A stretch of 64,000 nt of DNA from a bacterium (GTDB lineage Bacteria; Actinomycetota; Acidimicrobiia; Spongiisociales; Spongiisociaceae). Each line of letters starts with the position of its first letter. Position 1 is the stretch's first letter. The notes beneath the pieces were generated by a model. That model did not search any database, was not told the origin of the DNA, and was given only the letters and a program-made list of their open reading frames with translations. The stretch spans positions 100,943 through 164,942 of the forward strand of contig JAPPFW010000058.1 in assembly GCA_028821575.1 (NCBI GenBank). Direction: 5' to 3'. Below are positions 1 through 9,043 of this stretch, piece after piece. Made by a program: the position numbers and the translations under genes.

Positions 1-3000
1 GTCGGCAACCCGCCGCGGGTGCCGCTGCAGAGGATCGCCCCAGCCGCCACCGCCCGGCTGGATGTGGTGATACAGCTCGCCTGCCGCCAGACCATCGCTG
101 AACATGGGTGGGAAGGCCTGCTCCTCGCCGGAGAGCCGGACGACGGTGTTGCTGGAGTGCCCGCCGGCCGAGCCACCCATCAGGCCGAAGGGGGGATGGC
201 GCTGGCGGTCCGAGCGGATCAGCAGGGAGGTGGGAACCAGCGGTCGCCATGACTTCTCGAGACAGAGACCGCCGCGGTGAAGACCGGCGCCTCCGCTGTC
301 CGGCACCAGGCCGTACCGCTCGATGATGATCGGGAACTCTGCCTCGGCAACTTCGATGGGAACGTTGGCGGCGGTGGCGATGGGGTTGCTGAGCCCGTCG
401 TTCCCGTCGTTGCCGGGCGTAGCGCCCCACGTGCCGACCAGCAACTCGAAGTAGACGAACGGCTCCCCGTCCTCGTGATGACCCCCCAGGATCACAACGG
501 TGTTGCCCCCCTCCCCCGCGGCCGGAACCCGGTCGGGAACCAGCTGTGCCAGAGCGCCATTGATGGCGTCGAATGCCCGGAAACCGGTCACACCCCTCAT
601 CGAGTTGGCGCCCGGGTAGACGGCATGGGTGACGGTTCCCGGCTTGGTGATGATGCGGACCGGGCGGAAAGCCCCCGCGGTGTTGGGGAACTCCGAGGCA
701 GACGCCGACATGACACAGTGGTAGGCGGTGGCCATGATGAACGAGCGGGTGGCGTTCAGCGATCCTCTCACCATCGGGTCCGAATCCGACAGGTCAACCC
801 CCACCTCGTCGGCCTCAATCGTCACCTTCACCCTTATCGCCACGTCGCGGCTCTCGATGCCGTCGGAGTCCATGTAGTCGGTGAAGCTGGCGGTCCCGTC
901 GGGCCAGGACGAGATCTCTCGGCGCATCAGGACCTCGGTGTAGTCAATCAGACCGTCCATCAGTTCGGCCAAGTGCTCGATCCCGTACCGCTCGACCATG
1001 GCCTGCAATGCCCGTTCACCCACCGAGCAGGCCGCCACCTGGGCGCCGAGATCGCCGAACAGCATGTGGGGAACGCGCACGTTGGCCCTGATGAGGGCGT
1101 GGACCTCCTCTACGGGACGGCCCTCCTTGTAGAGGTGCATCCAGGGGATCCTGAGGCCGTCCTGGAACACCTCGGTGTTGTCGGTCGCCGAACTGCCGAG
1201 CAGCCGCCCTCCGATGTCGCCGTGGTGGGCAGTGGCCACTCCGTAGCCGATCAGGGTGTCCTCGTAGTAGACCGGCTTGACGACGAAGACATCCGGTAGG
1301 TGCATCCCACCGTCGAACGGGTCGTTCATGATGAAGACATCCCCGGGCCTCATCCTGTCCCGGAAGCGGGCGAGCAGGGCATCCACGGCGGTGGGTACCG
1401 CCCCGAGATGGAAGGGGATGGTCACCGCCTGGGCCACGGTCTGGGCGTCGGGGCCTAGCAGGGCGGCCGAGAAGTCCATGGCGTCGCGCACGACGGTCGA
1501 GTGGGCGGTCCTGAAGATCGTGGTTGCCATCTCGTCGGCTGCCGAGGCCAGGGCGTTGGCGACGATCTGGCGGGTGACGACATCGGTGTGTGCGACCGCG
1601 GCCCTGCCCGCCTCCTGGCGGGCCAGAAACAGGGCTCCGGAGCGGTGCCACCGGGCGATCCAGCCGGGCGGAATGACGATCGTGGTGTCGTACTCGTCGA
1701 TGAGGAGCGGGCCGGCCAGCCCGTCCGGGCCCAGGTCGCTCCTCCGGCTCAGTACCGGAGCATCCAGGTACCCATCGGCCAAGGCGAAGAGAGCGGGACG
1801 GGAGATGTGGGTTTTCGCGCGTCTATGACTGCGGCCGGCGAGGTCCGGCCCGTCCGTCACCCGCTCGGTTCGGGGAAGGGGCCCGAGGGCGGCGAGACGG
1901 ACCGCTCGCACCTCGATCGGGTCATCCGGGTCCTTGCGTACGCCGTACAGTTGCTCGTGGCGGTCCTCGAAGGCCTCGACCAGATCAGCCAGAGCCGCCG
2001 CGGTCATCTCCGTCTCCGGAGTCGTCACCTCGATGTCGAAGCTCTGACCCTTGTAGCGCATATCGGCCGACCGTACCCACTCGATGACCCCACCGGCGAT
2101 GCTCGACGCCAGTTGCGATTCCAGTTCATCGAAGAGTCCGGAAATGGTGGTGACGACCGAGGGATCCCGGGCATCCAGTTCGCAGAACCGTACGTCGTGG
2201 TACTCGGGCCGTGCGTAGAGCAGACCGGCCGCCGAGAACACGCCCGCATCGGGAGGCACCACCACCGTGTCGATCCCCAACTCTGTGGCCAGGCTGGCCG
2301 CGTGGATTGGACCCGCCCCCCCGAAGGCTATCAGCGCGAACTCCCTGGGATCGCGTCCCCGTTCGGACGACACGGCCCGCAGGGCCCGCATCATGCGGGC
2401 GTTTGCCAGATCGTGGACACCCCGGGCGGCCTCGGCCAGCGGGATCGCGAGCGGATCGGCCACCGTCTTGACCGCCCGCCGGGCCAGTTCGGGCGATATC
2501 GAGACCGCGTCCCCGGCGAGCGGTCCGGAACGCACGTAGCCGAGCACCACGTTGGCATCGGTCACGGTCGGGTCATCACCCCCGAGCCCGTAGCACGCGG
2601 GACCGGGGACCGCTCCCGCGCTCCGGGGCCCCACCTGCAGACCGCCGGCCGAATCGACCCAGGCGACACTCCCTCCGCCGGCCCCGACCTCGGCGATGTC
2701 GATGCTCGGTACCCTCAGCAACTCCCCCGAGCCTCGCAGCAGCCTCGTTCCCACCGAGAGGTCCGCCCCCACCTCGTACTCCCTGCTGAGAGTGACCCGA
2801 CCTTCCTCGATGAGGGAAGCCTTGGCGGTCGTACCACCCATGTCGAAGGAGATGGCATTCTCGATCCCCAGTTCCCTGGCCAATCCCTGTGCGGCCACCA
2901 CTCCGGCGGCCGGCCCGGACTCGAGCGCGTACACAGGTCGCCGCGCCGCGTCGGCGGCGGTCATCGCCCCACCGGAGGACTGCATGATCAGGACAGGCGC

Positions 3001-3702
3001 GTCCACCCCGATTCCCTCAAGACCGTCCACGAGATCGCGCACGTAGGAACCCATGATCGGGATCACGTAGGCGTTGAGGGCCGTGGTCGCCGACCGCTCG
3101 TACTCGTTCTGCTCCCGCAGGACCTCGCTGGACAGCACCACGGGGACACCGGGTAGTTCGCGCCGCAGGATCCGGGCCACCTGTTCCTCGTGGGCCGGAT
3201 GCTTGTGGGCGTGCAGCAGGCACACAGCCACCGCCTCGACCTGCTCGTCGCGTAACCGGGCGGCCACCTCCACGACCTCGGCCTCGTCCACCGGGCGGTG
3301 GGCCGTCCCGTCGGCCAGCATGCGCTCGCCGATCTCGAAGCGGAGGCGCCGCTCGACGATGGGCGGCGGCTTGCGCCAGAACGGGTTGTAGAGGTGGGGC
3401 ATCCTCACACGGCGCAGCTCCAGCACGTCCCGGAACCCCTCCGTGGTGACCAGAGCCACGTGGGCGCCCCGCCGCTCGAGGATGGCATTAGTCGCCACTG
3501 TCGTCCCGTGGACCACTTCCTGGACCGGGCGCAGAGCCGAATGCGGCGACTCCCCCAGCAGTGCGTCGATGGCAACCGTGACAGCCTTGTCATACGAGGG
3601 TGGGGTGGACAGCACCTTGCGGGTGGTGGTCCGGCCGTCGGGCCCCTCGACGATGACGTCCGTGAACGTACCGCCTACGTCGGCCCCCACGCGGCTACCC
3701 AC
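1..3702 (-). CDS. HyuA-HyuB fusion: ATP-dependent hydantoinase/5-oxoprolinase-type enzyme (3' end outside window)
   Basis: One uninterrupted minus-strand frame of 1,234 codons with no stop before the left edge. The N-terminal ~700 residues are HyuA: the ATPase motif [10 protein letters not shown] near residue 6, then IMQSSGG and [10 protein letters not shown]. The rest is HyuB, including [14 protein letters not shown] and, at the edge, GGGGWGDPL, so only a short tail is missing. Family members hydrolyse cyclic amides (hydantoins, 5-oxoproline) with ATP, or act as acetone/acetophenone carboxylases; the substrate here is unknown. Start GTG at 3702 follows a GAGGGGGG ribosome site; an upstream TGA closes the frame near 3750. 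It lies 45 bases after two ABC permease genes on the same strand, suggesting uptake plus hydrolysis. A fused single chain resembles eukaryotic-type 5-oxoprolinase; bacterial enzymes are often split into two genes. Confidence 0.9.
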   Translation of the reverse strand, partial: MGSRVGADVGGTFTDVIVEGPDGRTTTRKVLSTPPSYDKAVTVAIDALLGESPHSALRPVQEVVHGTTVATNAILERRGAHVALVTTEGFRDVLELRRVRMPHLYNPFWRKPPPIVERRLRFEIGERMLADGTAHRPVDEAEVVEVAARLRDEQVEAVAVCLLHAHKHPAHEEQVARILRRELPGVPVVLSSEVLREQNEYERSATTALNAYVIPIMGSYVRDLVDGLEGIGVDAPVLIMQSSGGAMTAADAARRPVYALESGPAAGVVAAQGLARELGIENAISFDMGGTTAKASLIEEGRVTLSREYEVGADLSVGTRLLRGSGELLRVPSIDIAEVGAGGGSVAWVDSAGGLQVGPRSAGAVPGPACYGLGGDDPTVTDANVVLGYVRSGPLAGDAVSISPELARRAVKTVADPLAIPLAEAARGVHDLANARMMRALRAVSSERGRDPREFALIAFGGAGPIHAASLATELGIDTVVVPPDAGVFSAAGLLYARPEYHDVRFCELDARDPSVVTTISGLFDELESQLASSIAGGVIEWVRSADMRYKGQSFDIEVTTPETEMTAAALADLVEAFEDRHEQLYGVRKDPDDPIEVRAVRLAALGPLPRTERVTDGPDLAGRSHRRAKTHISRPALFALADGYLDAPVLSRRSDLGPDGLAGPLLIDEYDTTIVIPPGWIARWHRSGALFLARQEAGRAAVAHTDVVTRQIVANALASAADEMATTIFRTAHSTVVRDAMDFSAALLGPDAQTVAQAVTIPFHLGAVPTAVDALLARFRDRMRPGDVFIMNDPFDGGMHLPDVFVVKPVYYEDTLIGYGVATAHHGDIGGRLLGSSATDNTEVFQDGLRIPWMHLYKEGRPVEEVHALIRANVRVPHMLFGDLGAQVAACSVGERALQAMVERYGIEHLAELMDGLIDYTEVLMRREISSWPDGTASFTDYMDSDGIESRDVAIRVKVTIEADEVGVDLSDSDPMVRGSLNATRSFIMATAYHCVMSASASEFPNTAGAFRPVRIITKPGTVTHAVYPGANSMRGVTGFRAFDAINGALAQLVPDRVPAAGEGGNTVVILGGHHEDGEPFVYFELLVGTWGATPGNDGNDGLSNPIATAANVPIEVAEAEFPIIIERYGLVPDSGGAGLHRGGLCLEKSWRPLVPTSLLIRSDRQRHPPFGLMGGSAGGHSSNTVVRLSGEEQAFPPMFSDGLAAGELYHHIQPGGGGWGDPLQRHPRRVAD

Positions 3703-3747
3703 AGCGATCCGACCCCCCTCGAAGGGACGGCGCGTGGAGGGTGGTTG

Positions 3748-4647
3748 TCATCGCGAGCCGAGCATCTCGCCGACCATGCCGACAGAGGCAGCGCCCCTCG
3801 AACTCCAGCGGGTGAACCGATTTGCGAGCGCTCGCAGCAGGAAGTCGCTCAGTATCGCCAGCGCGGCAAGGATGATCACGATCACGAGTATCCCGGCGTT
3901 GTCTAGGTAGCGCACCCTGCCGAGCATCAGCGCGCCAAGCCCAACACCGGAACCCATGTACTCGGCCGCTACGACCAAGCCCCACGACACCACCACCGCC
4001 AAGCGAAAACCGGCCATCATGTGGGGCAGGATGGCCGGGATCACCACGGTCCGGTAGATGTGGAACCGGGAGGCTCCCGCAGTTAGCGCGGCCCTCACGT
4101 AGACATGGGATACGTTGCGGACCGCCTCGGTGACCGCGATGGTGAGAATCAGGAACACACCCAGGACGATCAGCCGGACTCCTGTCGCCATCGCCGTACC
4201 GAACCACAGCATGAGTATCGGAAGGAGTGCGATCAACGGAGTTGGGCGCACGGCGTCCAGGGAGAACTCGAGCAGATCACGAACCAGGCGGCTGTACCCG
4301 AAAGCCAAACCGACCACCAGCCCGGGTGGAGTACCGATCGCCAACCCAAGCAGCACCATCTGAAGCGAGACCCACGTTGCACCGGGCAGACCTTCCGCAA
4401 ATGGAACGCGCGAACCGGCTAGGTAGTGGTATCCCGTGGTCAGAATCTCCAGCAGACGCTGGGGAACCGGCAGGTATGCGGAACCCACCCACCCCAGGTT
4501 CGTGACCGCAAACCACAGGACAAAGACGCCGAGCGGAACCAGCAGAGCGCGGATGATCGAGCGGATACGGGTGCCACCGAGAACCCGTTGGTCCCCGAGC
4601 CGAACTCCGGACCGGGCTGCTGGGGAGCGCTCCCTCTTCACATCCAT
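3748..4647 (-). CDS. ABC transporter permease, TauC/SsuC-like (second of a pair)
   Basis: Integral membrane subunit of a binding-protein-dependent importer of the nitrate/sulfonate/taurine/thiamine-precursor class. It has six or so hydrophobic segments and the EAA loop that docks the ATPase (EAVRNVSH, then AGASRFHIYRTVVIPAILP). About 299 residues, normal for the family. I chose ATG 4647, seven bases after the stop of the upstream permease; a TTG at 4680 would give a 26-base overlap. Its C-terminus (VGEMLGSR) mirrors that of the upstream permease (VAEMLGTG), so the two look like tandem duplicates forming a heterodimeric channel. No ATPase gene of this class is visible; it may lie beyond the left edge. 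Substrate unknown; hydantoin- or amide-like compounds are an inference from the next gene. Confidence 0.9.
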   Translation of the reverse strand: MDVKRERSPAARSGVRLGDQRVLGGTRIRSIIRALLVPLGVFVLWFAVTNLGWVGSAYLPVPQRLLEILTTGYHYLAGSRVPFAEGLPGATWVSLQMVLLGLAIGTPPGLVVGLAFGYSRLVRDLLEFSLDAVRPTPLIALLPILMLWFGTAMATGVRLIVLGVFLILTIAVTEAVRNVSHVYVRAALTAGASRFHIYRTVVIPAILPHMMAGFRLAVVVSWGLVVAAEYMGSGVGLGALMLGRVRYLDNAGILVIVIILAALAILSDFLLRALANRFTRWSSRGAASVGMVGEMLGSR

Positions 4648-4654
4648 CTCGTGT

Positions 4655-5527
4655 TCATCCGGTGCCGAGCATTTCCGCAACGAGACCTTTGCTGGCTGTA
4701 CGTTGCGTCCACTTGAGGGTCCGATTGATGACAGCTCGCAGGAGGAAGTCTGAAGCGATAGCGAGCACCAAGAAGATGAGGGTCATCGCAAAGATCCGGG
4801 CAGAGTCGAGATTGTTCAACCCGGCGATCAGAAGGAAGCCGAGGCCTTGAACCGACCCCATGAACTCGGCCGCCACGTCCAACCCCCACGCCGAAATCAC
4901 CGCCAACCGGAGTCCGGCCAGTATGTGGGGGATGATTGATGGGACGACGACCGTGCGATAGATGTGAAACCGCGACGCGCCTGCGGTCAGGGCGGCCTGC
5001 ACATGGATGTGCAGAACGTTACGAACCGCTTCGGTGGTCACGATGGTAAGAAGAAGCATCACGCCCATAGTCACCAAGGCGATCTGCGGCCGCATTCCGA
5101 TCCCGAACCAGAGCAGGAACAGCGGGATCAAGGCGAGGATGGGAACCACGCGCAGGGCGTCGAAGGAAAACTCCAGGAGGTCCCTGGCCCAGCGACTGTA
5201 CCCGAACATCAGTCCGAACCCGAGGCCCGCCACACCACCCAGCAAGATGCCGGAAACAACCATCTGGAGGGTTATCCAGAAAGCCCCGGGAATCAGATCC
5301 CCGATCGCCCACCAAACGGAGAAGAGTTTCTGCGGTGTCGGAAGGAAGATGGGCTTCACCAACCCGAGGTTGCTGATTGCAGCCCAGACTACGAAGACAA
5401 GAGCCGGGACGAGCAGCGCACGTACGCTCCGGCTGGTGCGCCCCGGCCTGCGTAACCAGGCGAGGGCTCGGTCCGCCAATCCGCCGCGGAGAACCCCCTC
5501 AACTCCGCTCTCCTCGGGTCCGCTCAT
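4655..5527 (-). CDS. ABC transporter permease, TauC/SsuC-like (first of a pair)
   Basis: Membrane permease of about 290 residues, a paralogue of the next gene. A short cytoplasmic N-terminus precedes the first membrane segment (RALLVPALVFVVWAAISNLG); the EAA loop reads EAVRNVLH then AGASRFHIYRTVVVPSIIP. Start ATG 5527 is preceded by GAAGGATACGGA, a plausible ribosome site; a longer start at 5578 would add a non-conserved leader. It heads a minus-strand operon with the second permease and the HyuA-HyuB enzyme. The substrate-binding lipoprotein at 9044-10408 belongs to the same transporter class and could serve it, although it is 3.5 kb away and on the other strand. Confidence 0.9.
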   Translation of the reverse strand: MSGPEESGVEGVLRGGLADRALAWLRRPGRTSRSVRALLVPALVFVVWAAISNLGLVKPIFLPTPQKLFSVWWAIGDLIPGAFWITLQMVVSGILLGGVAGLGFGLMFGYSRWARDLLEFSFDALRVVPILALIPLFLLWFGIGMRPQIALVTMGVMLLLTIVTTEAVRNVLHIHVQAALTAGASRFHIYRTVVVPSIIPHILAGLRLAVISAWGLDVAAEFMGSVQGLGFLLIAGLNNLDSARIFAMTLIFLVLAIASDFLLRAVINRTLKWTQRTASKGLVAEMLGTG

Positions 5528-5678
5528 TCCGTATCCTTCGCCTCGATATCCGGCCGTGCCCCTCGTGGCAGGATACACAGCGAGACGACGGGCGACAGGC
5601 CGGAGAGGAACCGGTCCGGGGCGGTTCCGCGTCGATGACCTTGCTTACAATGGCCCGAGGCCACCAAGGAGGGTCAGC

Positions 5679-6200
5679 ATGCGGTTTCGAACGTTGCCGG
5701 TGTTCATTGCGGCGGCGGCTCTTCTTCTCGCCGCGTGCGGTGGCGACGGAGACGACGGCGGCGAAGGGGGAGGCGACGCTACGGAGTCGGAGACGACCGT
5801 CTCGACCTTCGGACAGTTCGCGGATCGCGCCGAGTTGCCCACGGTGGTCTACGACGGGGAGACATGCACCTACATCGGTCCCGAGACCGTCGCTCCCGGC
5901 CCGGTGCGGATGACGCTCGACAACCGGAGCGACATCCGGGCGCGTATCGACATCCTCCGGTTCCCCGAGGACAAGACCCTCGAGGACTTGGTCGACTACG
6001 TCGAGAGTGGGGAGGCAGCGGCCAACCAGGACTCTCCCGACTGGGTGGACCAGACCCGCAAGATTCGCGCTCCCGCCAACCAGTTGATGGGAGCCAACCG
6101 CACCCTGTTCGACAACACCTACGGCATCCTGTGCTATATCGGGGAGACGGAGCCCTTCGAGATACAGGCGGTCGCCACCTTCGAAGTGTTGGAGGAGTAG
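5679..6200 (+). CDS. Small secreted lipoprotein, function unknown
   Basis: A 173-residue protein with a classical lipoprotein signal: MRFR, a hydrophobic run, then the lipobox LLAAC with Cys near residue 20, followed by a Gly/Asp/Glu-rich linker. The mature part has two Cys (in ETCTYIG and ILCYIGE) that could form a disulfide. It has the look of a small beta-rich domain (VRMTLDNRSDIRARIDILRF), possibly cupredoxin-like, but I recognise no family. Start ATG 5679 has an excellent AAGGAGGG site. It is transcribed divergently from the permease operon, with about 150 bases between them that must hold both promoters. Anchored outside the membrane by inference. Confidence 0.75.
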   Translation: MRFRTLPVFIAAAALLLAACGGDGDDGGEGGGDATESETTVSTFGQFADRAELPTVVYDGETCTYIGPETVAPGPVRMTLDNRSDIRARIDILRFPEDKTLEDLVDYVESGEAAANQDSPDWVDQTRKIRAPANQLMGANRTLFDNTYGILCYIGETEPFEIQAVATFEVLEE

Positions 6201-6254
6201 CCGCCCCGTTGCCCGTAAAGCTGTAACACGTATCACTACCGTTGAAGGCCGCTT

Positions 6255-6294
6255 CAAGCCACAAGCCACAAGCCACAAGCCACAAGCCACAAGC
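6255..6294. repeat. Heptamer tandem repeat (CAAGCCA)n
   Basis: Five perfect units of CAAGCCA plus a partial sixth, ending at the first base of the vapC stop codon complement. Same unit as the tract at 25563-25597, read on the other strand. Confidence 0.95.
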
Positions 6295-6713
6295 TAAGGG
6301 CGTACTGCGAATGCTCGACGTCGCTGGGGACCGTAGCGGTATATACGGAAGTCGGCGTCCAGGGCAAGCGCGTCGGCGATCCCGAGCCGCTCCATGAGCG
6401 CCCAACTGGTGCGGTCGGTCAGGGAGAAGGCCTGGTCGGGGAAGACCGCCAGAACGTCGGAAGCCGCCCTCAGATCATCATCGGTCGTGCACTCGACGCG
6501 GGCGACACCGCTCGTTATCGAGGCGACGATGCGATTGGCAGTGTGATGACTGACGCGCGCGTTGACAAGGTTCCACAGTTCTACGAGCACCACATCGCTG
6601 GTTACCAGGGTCCCGGCGTTCTCGCTGAGCAAGGAACGGGCGACCTGGCTGTGCGCGTCACCGTCGTCGGCGGCGGCGTACCAGATGCTGGTGTCCACGA
6701 ACACCGGAGACAC
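6294..6713 (-). CDS. vapC: VapC-family toxin, PIN-domain ribonuclease
   Basis: A 139-residue PIN domain. Acidic active-site residues are visible: Asp7 in FVDTSIW, Glu45 in LVELWN, then Asp in SLTDRTSW and DADFRIY near the end, the usual Mg2+-binding set. VapC toxins cleave tRNA or rRNA and are held inactive by the partner antitoxin. The start is GTG 6713, three bases after the antitoxin stop, so the pair is cotranscribed and probably translationally coupled. A heptamer repeat tract begins directly at its stop codon. Confidence 0.88.
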   Translation of the reverse strand: MSPVFVDTSIWYAAADDGDAHSQVARSLLSENAGTLVTSDVVLVELWNLVNARVSHHTANRIVASITSGVARVECTTDDDLRAASDVLAVFPDQAFSLTDRTSWALMERLGIADALALDADFRIYRYGPQRRRAFAVRP

Positions 6714-6716
6714 TGA

Positions 6717-6965
6717 TCAGATGCCTTTGGCTTCGAACTGCTTGTCAATTGCCTCGCTGATCATCGCCTGCTTACCGTCGGCGATCCTTGATCCGCCGCT
6801 GTCGAACAGCCCGAAGATGGCGGACGGATCGGTCGAGCATGTGTCCTGCTCCAGGTCACGCGCTACGAGACGACGTATGTACTCGGACAGCGAGACTCCC
6901 TGGCGAACCGCCTTCCGCTTGGCTTCGGCGTGGTGGTGGTCCGGGAGCACGATCATCGTTCTCAT
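6717..6965 (-). CDS. vapB: VapB-type ribbon-helix-helix antitoxin
   Basis: An 82-residue protein with an N-terminal ribbon-helix-helix pattern: MRTMIVLPDHHHAEAKRKAV, then GVSLSEYIRRLVARDLEQD. The charged C-terminal tail (residues ~50-82) would wrap around VapC. Start ATG 6965 follows a GTGGAGGG ribosome site. A perfect 17-base palindrome sits 25 bases upstream of the start codon, as expected for autorepression by the VapBC complex. Located immediately before the PIN toxin. Confidence 0.82.
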   Translation of the reverse strand: MRTMIVLPDHHHAEAKRKAVRQGVSLSEYIRRLVARDLEQDTCSTDPSAIFGLFDSGGSRIADGKQAMISEAIDKQFEAKGI

Positions 6966-6989
6966 CCCTCCACTCTAGCATAATCAGCA

Positions 6990-7006
6990 TGGCATAACTT
7001 ATGCCA
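6990..7006. promoter_or_regulatory. Palindromic operator candidate upstream of vapB
   Basis: TGGCATAA-C-TTATGCCA: perfect 8-base arms around one base, 25-41 bases upstream of the vapB start, next to a possible -10 (TATGCT on the minus strand). Probably the VapBC autoregulatory site (inference). Confidence 0.6.
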
Positions 7007-7011
7007 GAGGC

Positions 7012-7130
7012 CAGGTATCAGGTACCAGATGTCAGGTATCAGGTGCCAGTGAATAGCTACGAATTCTGGACCTGACTATCAACTATCATTAATGATTACC
7101 ACGGACAGCGGACAACGGGCCACCAACTAC
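7012..7130. repeat. Degenerate heptamer repeats (CAGGTAT-like, then CGGACAG-like)
   Basis: 7012-7053 holds six period-7 units (CAGGTAT, CAGGTAC, CAGATGT, CAGGTAT, CAGGTGC, CAGTGAA). A second degenerate tract, about 7100-7130 (CACGGAC, AGCGGAC, AACGGGC, CACCAAC), runs into the stop codon of the neighbouring esterase gene. Confidence 0.8.
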
Positions 7131-8869
7131 CGGGGGATCACGGGGAGAATGATACGGCTTCGGTGCTCTGCATCGTGGAAGACGGTCTGGGCGGCTGACC
7201 GGAAGCCGGTTTCGTGGCCGATGTCGCCTCCCAGGTTGGTGTTGCGATCGAAGCGGGGGAAGTTGCTGCTCGACACGTCGAGGCGGATCCGGTGCCCCGC
7301 CTTGAAGACCCACGAGATCTCCCACAGGTCGATCCGGTATTCGTAGACCTGGCCGGGCTCGATCAGGGAGGGGGACTGGCGACCGTTCCTGCACCTCGCC
7401 CTGACGATTCCTTCGGTGACGTTGATGGCCCGGCCGTCGGGCAGCACATCCACCAGGGTGGCGGTGAAGTCCGTGTCGGGCACCGACGAGGCCGCGAACA
7501 GGACCGCTGTGACCCGCCCGGTGCACTCGAGGTCGGATGCGAGCAGATCGCCGGTGTATACCAGCACGTCGGACCGGTCCTCGACCGTCGACCGGTCACG
7601 GGGCCCGCTCTGGTCCACGTACGCCACCTGGCCTCCCGTCGTGGGAACCGGATCGGAAGGGTCATAGACGTACGTGTCGGGCGGCTCGTCACCGACTGGC
7701 GGCTCCCAACCGAGGCTTCCGTCTCCGTGCCGCGTGTTTGCTGATCCCTGTCCGTGCAGGAACAGGTCCCGGTATTCGGTACGCGCCAGCGGCCACTCGT
7801 ATTCCCCCCGCCACATGTTGTCGCCGCACACGAAGAGTTGGAGGGGCGCCTCGTCGTCGACTCCGGTGGCGATTCCCTTGAGGCGCTGGTCGTACCAGTG
7901 GCGGTGCAAGGCGAAGATGTCCAGTTCGGCGTCCGGACCGAACTGGACATCCTGGCCCCAGTCGGCCACCCCGATGCGGGTGTGGGTCCAGGGACCGCAC
8001 ATGATCTTGCTCCTAGCCCGAGCCTCGGGCCGGGCGTCCCGGGCCCAGTTCTCGAACGCATCGAACATGTGACGCACCGTGCAGTCCCACCATCCGGTCA
8101 GGAAGTAGGCGGGCGCCTCGATCGTTTCGTACCGGCCGTTCACGATCCGCCTCTGCCAGTAGTCGTCGTAGGTGTTGTGGTCGAGGATCTCCTTCCATAT
8201 CTTCACGTCGTCGTACTCGTCGAACGCCGAATACAGAGGCATCCGGCCGTAGAGGTACGAGAGGTCGCCCGGGGGCTCACCGGCCTTGCCACCACCCACG
8301 CCCATCGTCCCGCCAGGCAGGCCGGCCAGCATTGCCATCCCTTGCGCGTGGCTGGTCCGCCGACCGATCTGGAGGAAGTGACTGGCCTGTTGCATCAGGA
8401 ATGCTCCCTGCTGCCAGAACATGTCGTAACCGTCCGGCGTCGCCCCGATCGGCAGGATCGCCTTGAGCCCTTCCGAGGCCAACGGGGCGGGATGCATCTG
8501 GGTGAATCCCAGGTAGGAGATACCGAACATGCCGACGTTGCCGTCGCACCACGGTTGGCGGATCAGCCACTCCACGGTGTCGTGGCCGTCCTCGTCCTGG
8601 ACGTAGACCTCCCAGACCCCGTCGGAGTCGTAGCGTCCCCGGCAGTCCTGGATGACGACCGCATAACCGCCCTCCATGAACCGTTCCCCCCAGCCCACAT
8701 AACCGTTCGGGCGAGCACCGTCGGTCTCGGGATAGCTCTCCTTGCTGTAGATGGTCCGGGTAAGCAGGACGGGGAAACTATCCCCCACCGGCGGCAGGTA
8801 CACATCGGCCGACAGCAGGGTTCCGTCCCTCATCGGCATCCGCACATCGAGCATGATCCTCTGTCCCAT
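7127..8869 (-). CDS. CocE/NonD-family alpha/beta hydrolase (paralogue 1)
   Basis: About 580 residues: an X-Pro dipeptidyl-peptidase-like catalytic domain plus the C-terminal jelly-roll domain of CocE esterases. The Ser nucleophile is in GMFGISYLGF, Asp in GWWDCT and His in GPWTHTR. Family members hydrolyse esters or acyl groups (cocaine esterase, glutaryl-7-ACA acylase, NonD). The start ATG 8869 has GGGAG six bases upstream; alternatives lie at 8875 and further out. Its N-terminal (MRDGTLLSADVYLPP) and C-terminal (TVFHD...LPVIPR) ends nearly match the gene at 13078, so the two are close paralogues. No signal peptide, so cytoplasmic. Substrate unknown. Confidence 0.9.
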   Translation of the reverse strand: MGQRIMLDVRMPMRDGTLLSADVYLPPVGDSFPVLLTRTIYSKESYPETDGARPNGYVGWGERFMEGGYAVVIQDCRGRYDSDGVWEVYVQDEDGHDTVEWLIRQPWCDGNVGMFGISYLGFTQMHPAPLASEGLKAILPIGATPDGYDMFWQQGAFLMQQASHFLQIGRRTSHAQGMAMLAGLPGGTMGVGGGKAGEPPGDLSYLYGRMPLYSAFDEYDDVKIWKEILDHNTYDDYWQRRIVNGRYETIEAPAYFLTGWWDCTVRHMFDAFENWARDARPEARARSKIMCGPWTHTRIGVADWGQDVQFGPDAELDIFALHRHWYDQRLKGIATGVDDEAPLQLFVCGDNMWRGEYEWPLARTEYRDLFLHGQGSANTRHGDGSLGWEPPVGDEPPDTYVYDPSDPVPTTGGQVAYVDQSGPRDRSTVEDRSDVLVYTGDLLASDLECTGRVTAVLFAASSVPDTDFTATLVDVLPDGRAINVTEGIVRARCRNGRQSPSLIEPGQVYEYRIDLWEISWVFKAGHRIRLDVSSSNFPRFDRNTNLGGDIGHETGFRSAAQTVFHDAEHRSRIILPVIPR

Positions 8870-9043
8870 GTTCATCTCCCGCACCGTGTAGTAGTCGAGG
8901 CTGATCCTCCCTAGCGGAGGCCTTCCGCAGTGGAAGGTCCGGGCACTATTGACACACCGAACCTCGCTAAGCATCATAAGCCCAAGCGGGCGGAGATCGA
9001 CGGGCGAGAGGCGCGCGTGCCGCCCATACCAAAGGGAGGGAAT

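Noticed and set aside
1501..3156. Long plus-strand open frame (551 codons) and a 340-codon one at 277-1299
   Set aside because: Both lie antisense to the HyuA-HyuB gene, whose minus-strand translation shows all family motifs. High GC makes such antisense frames common; their translations are His/Arg/Gly-rich with no domain.
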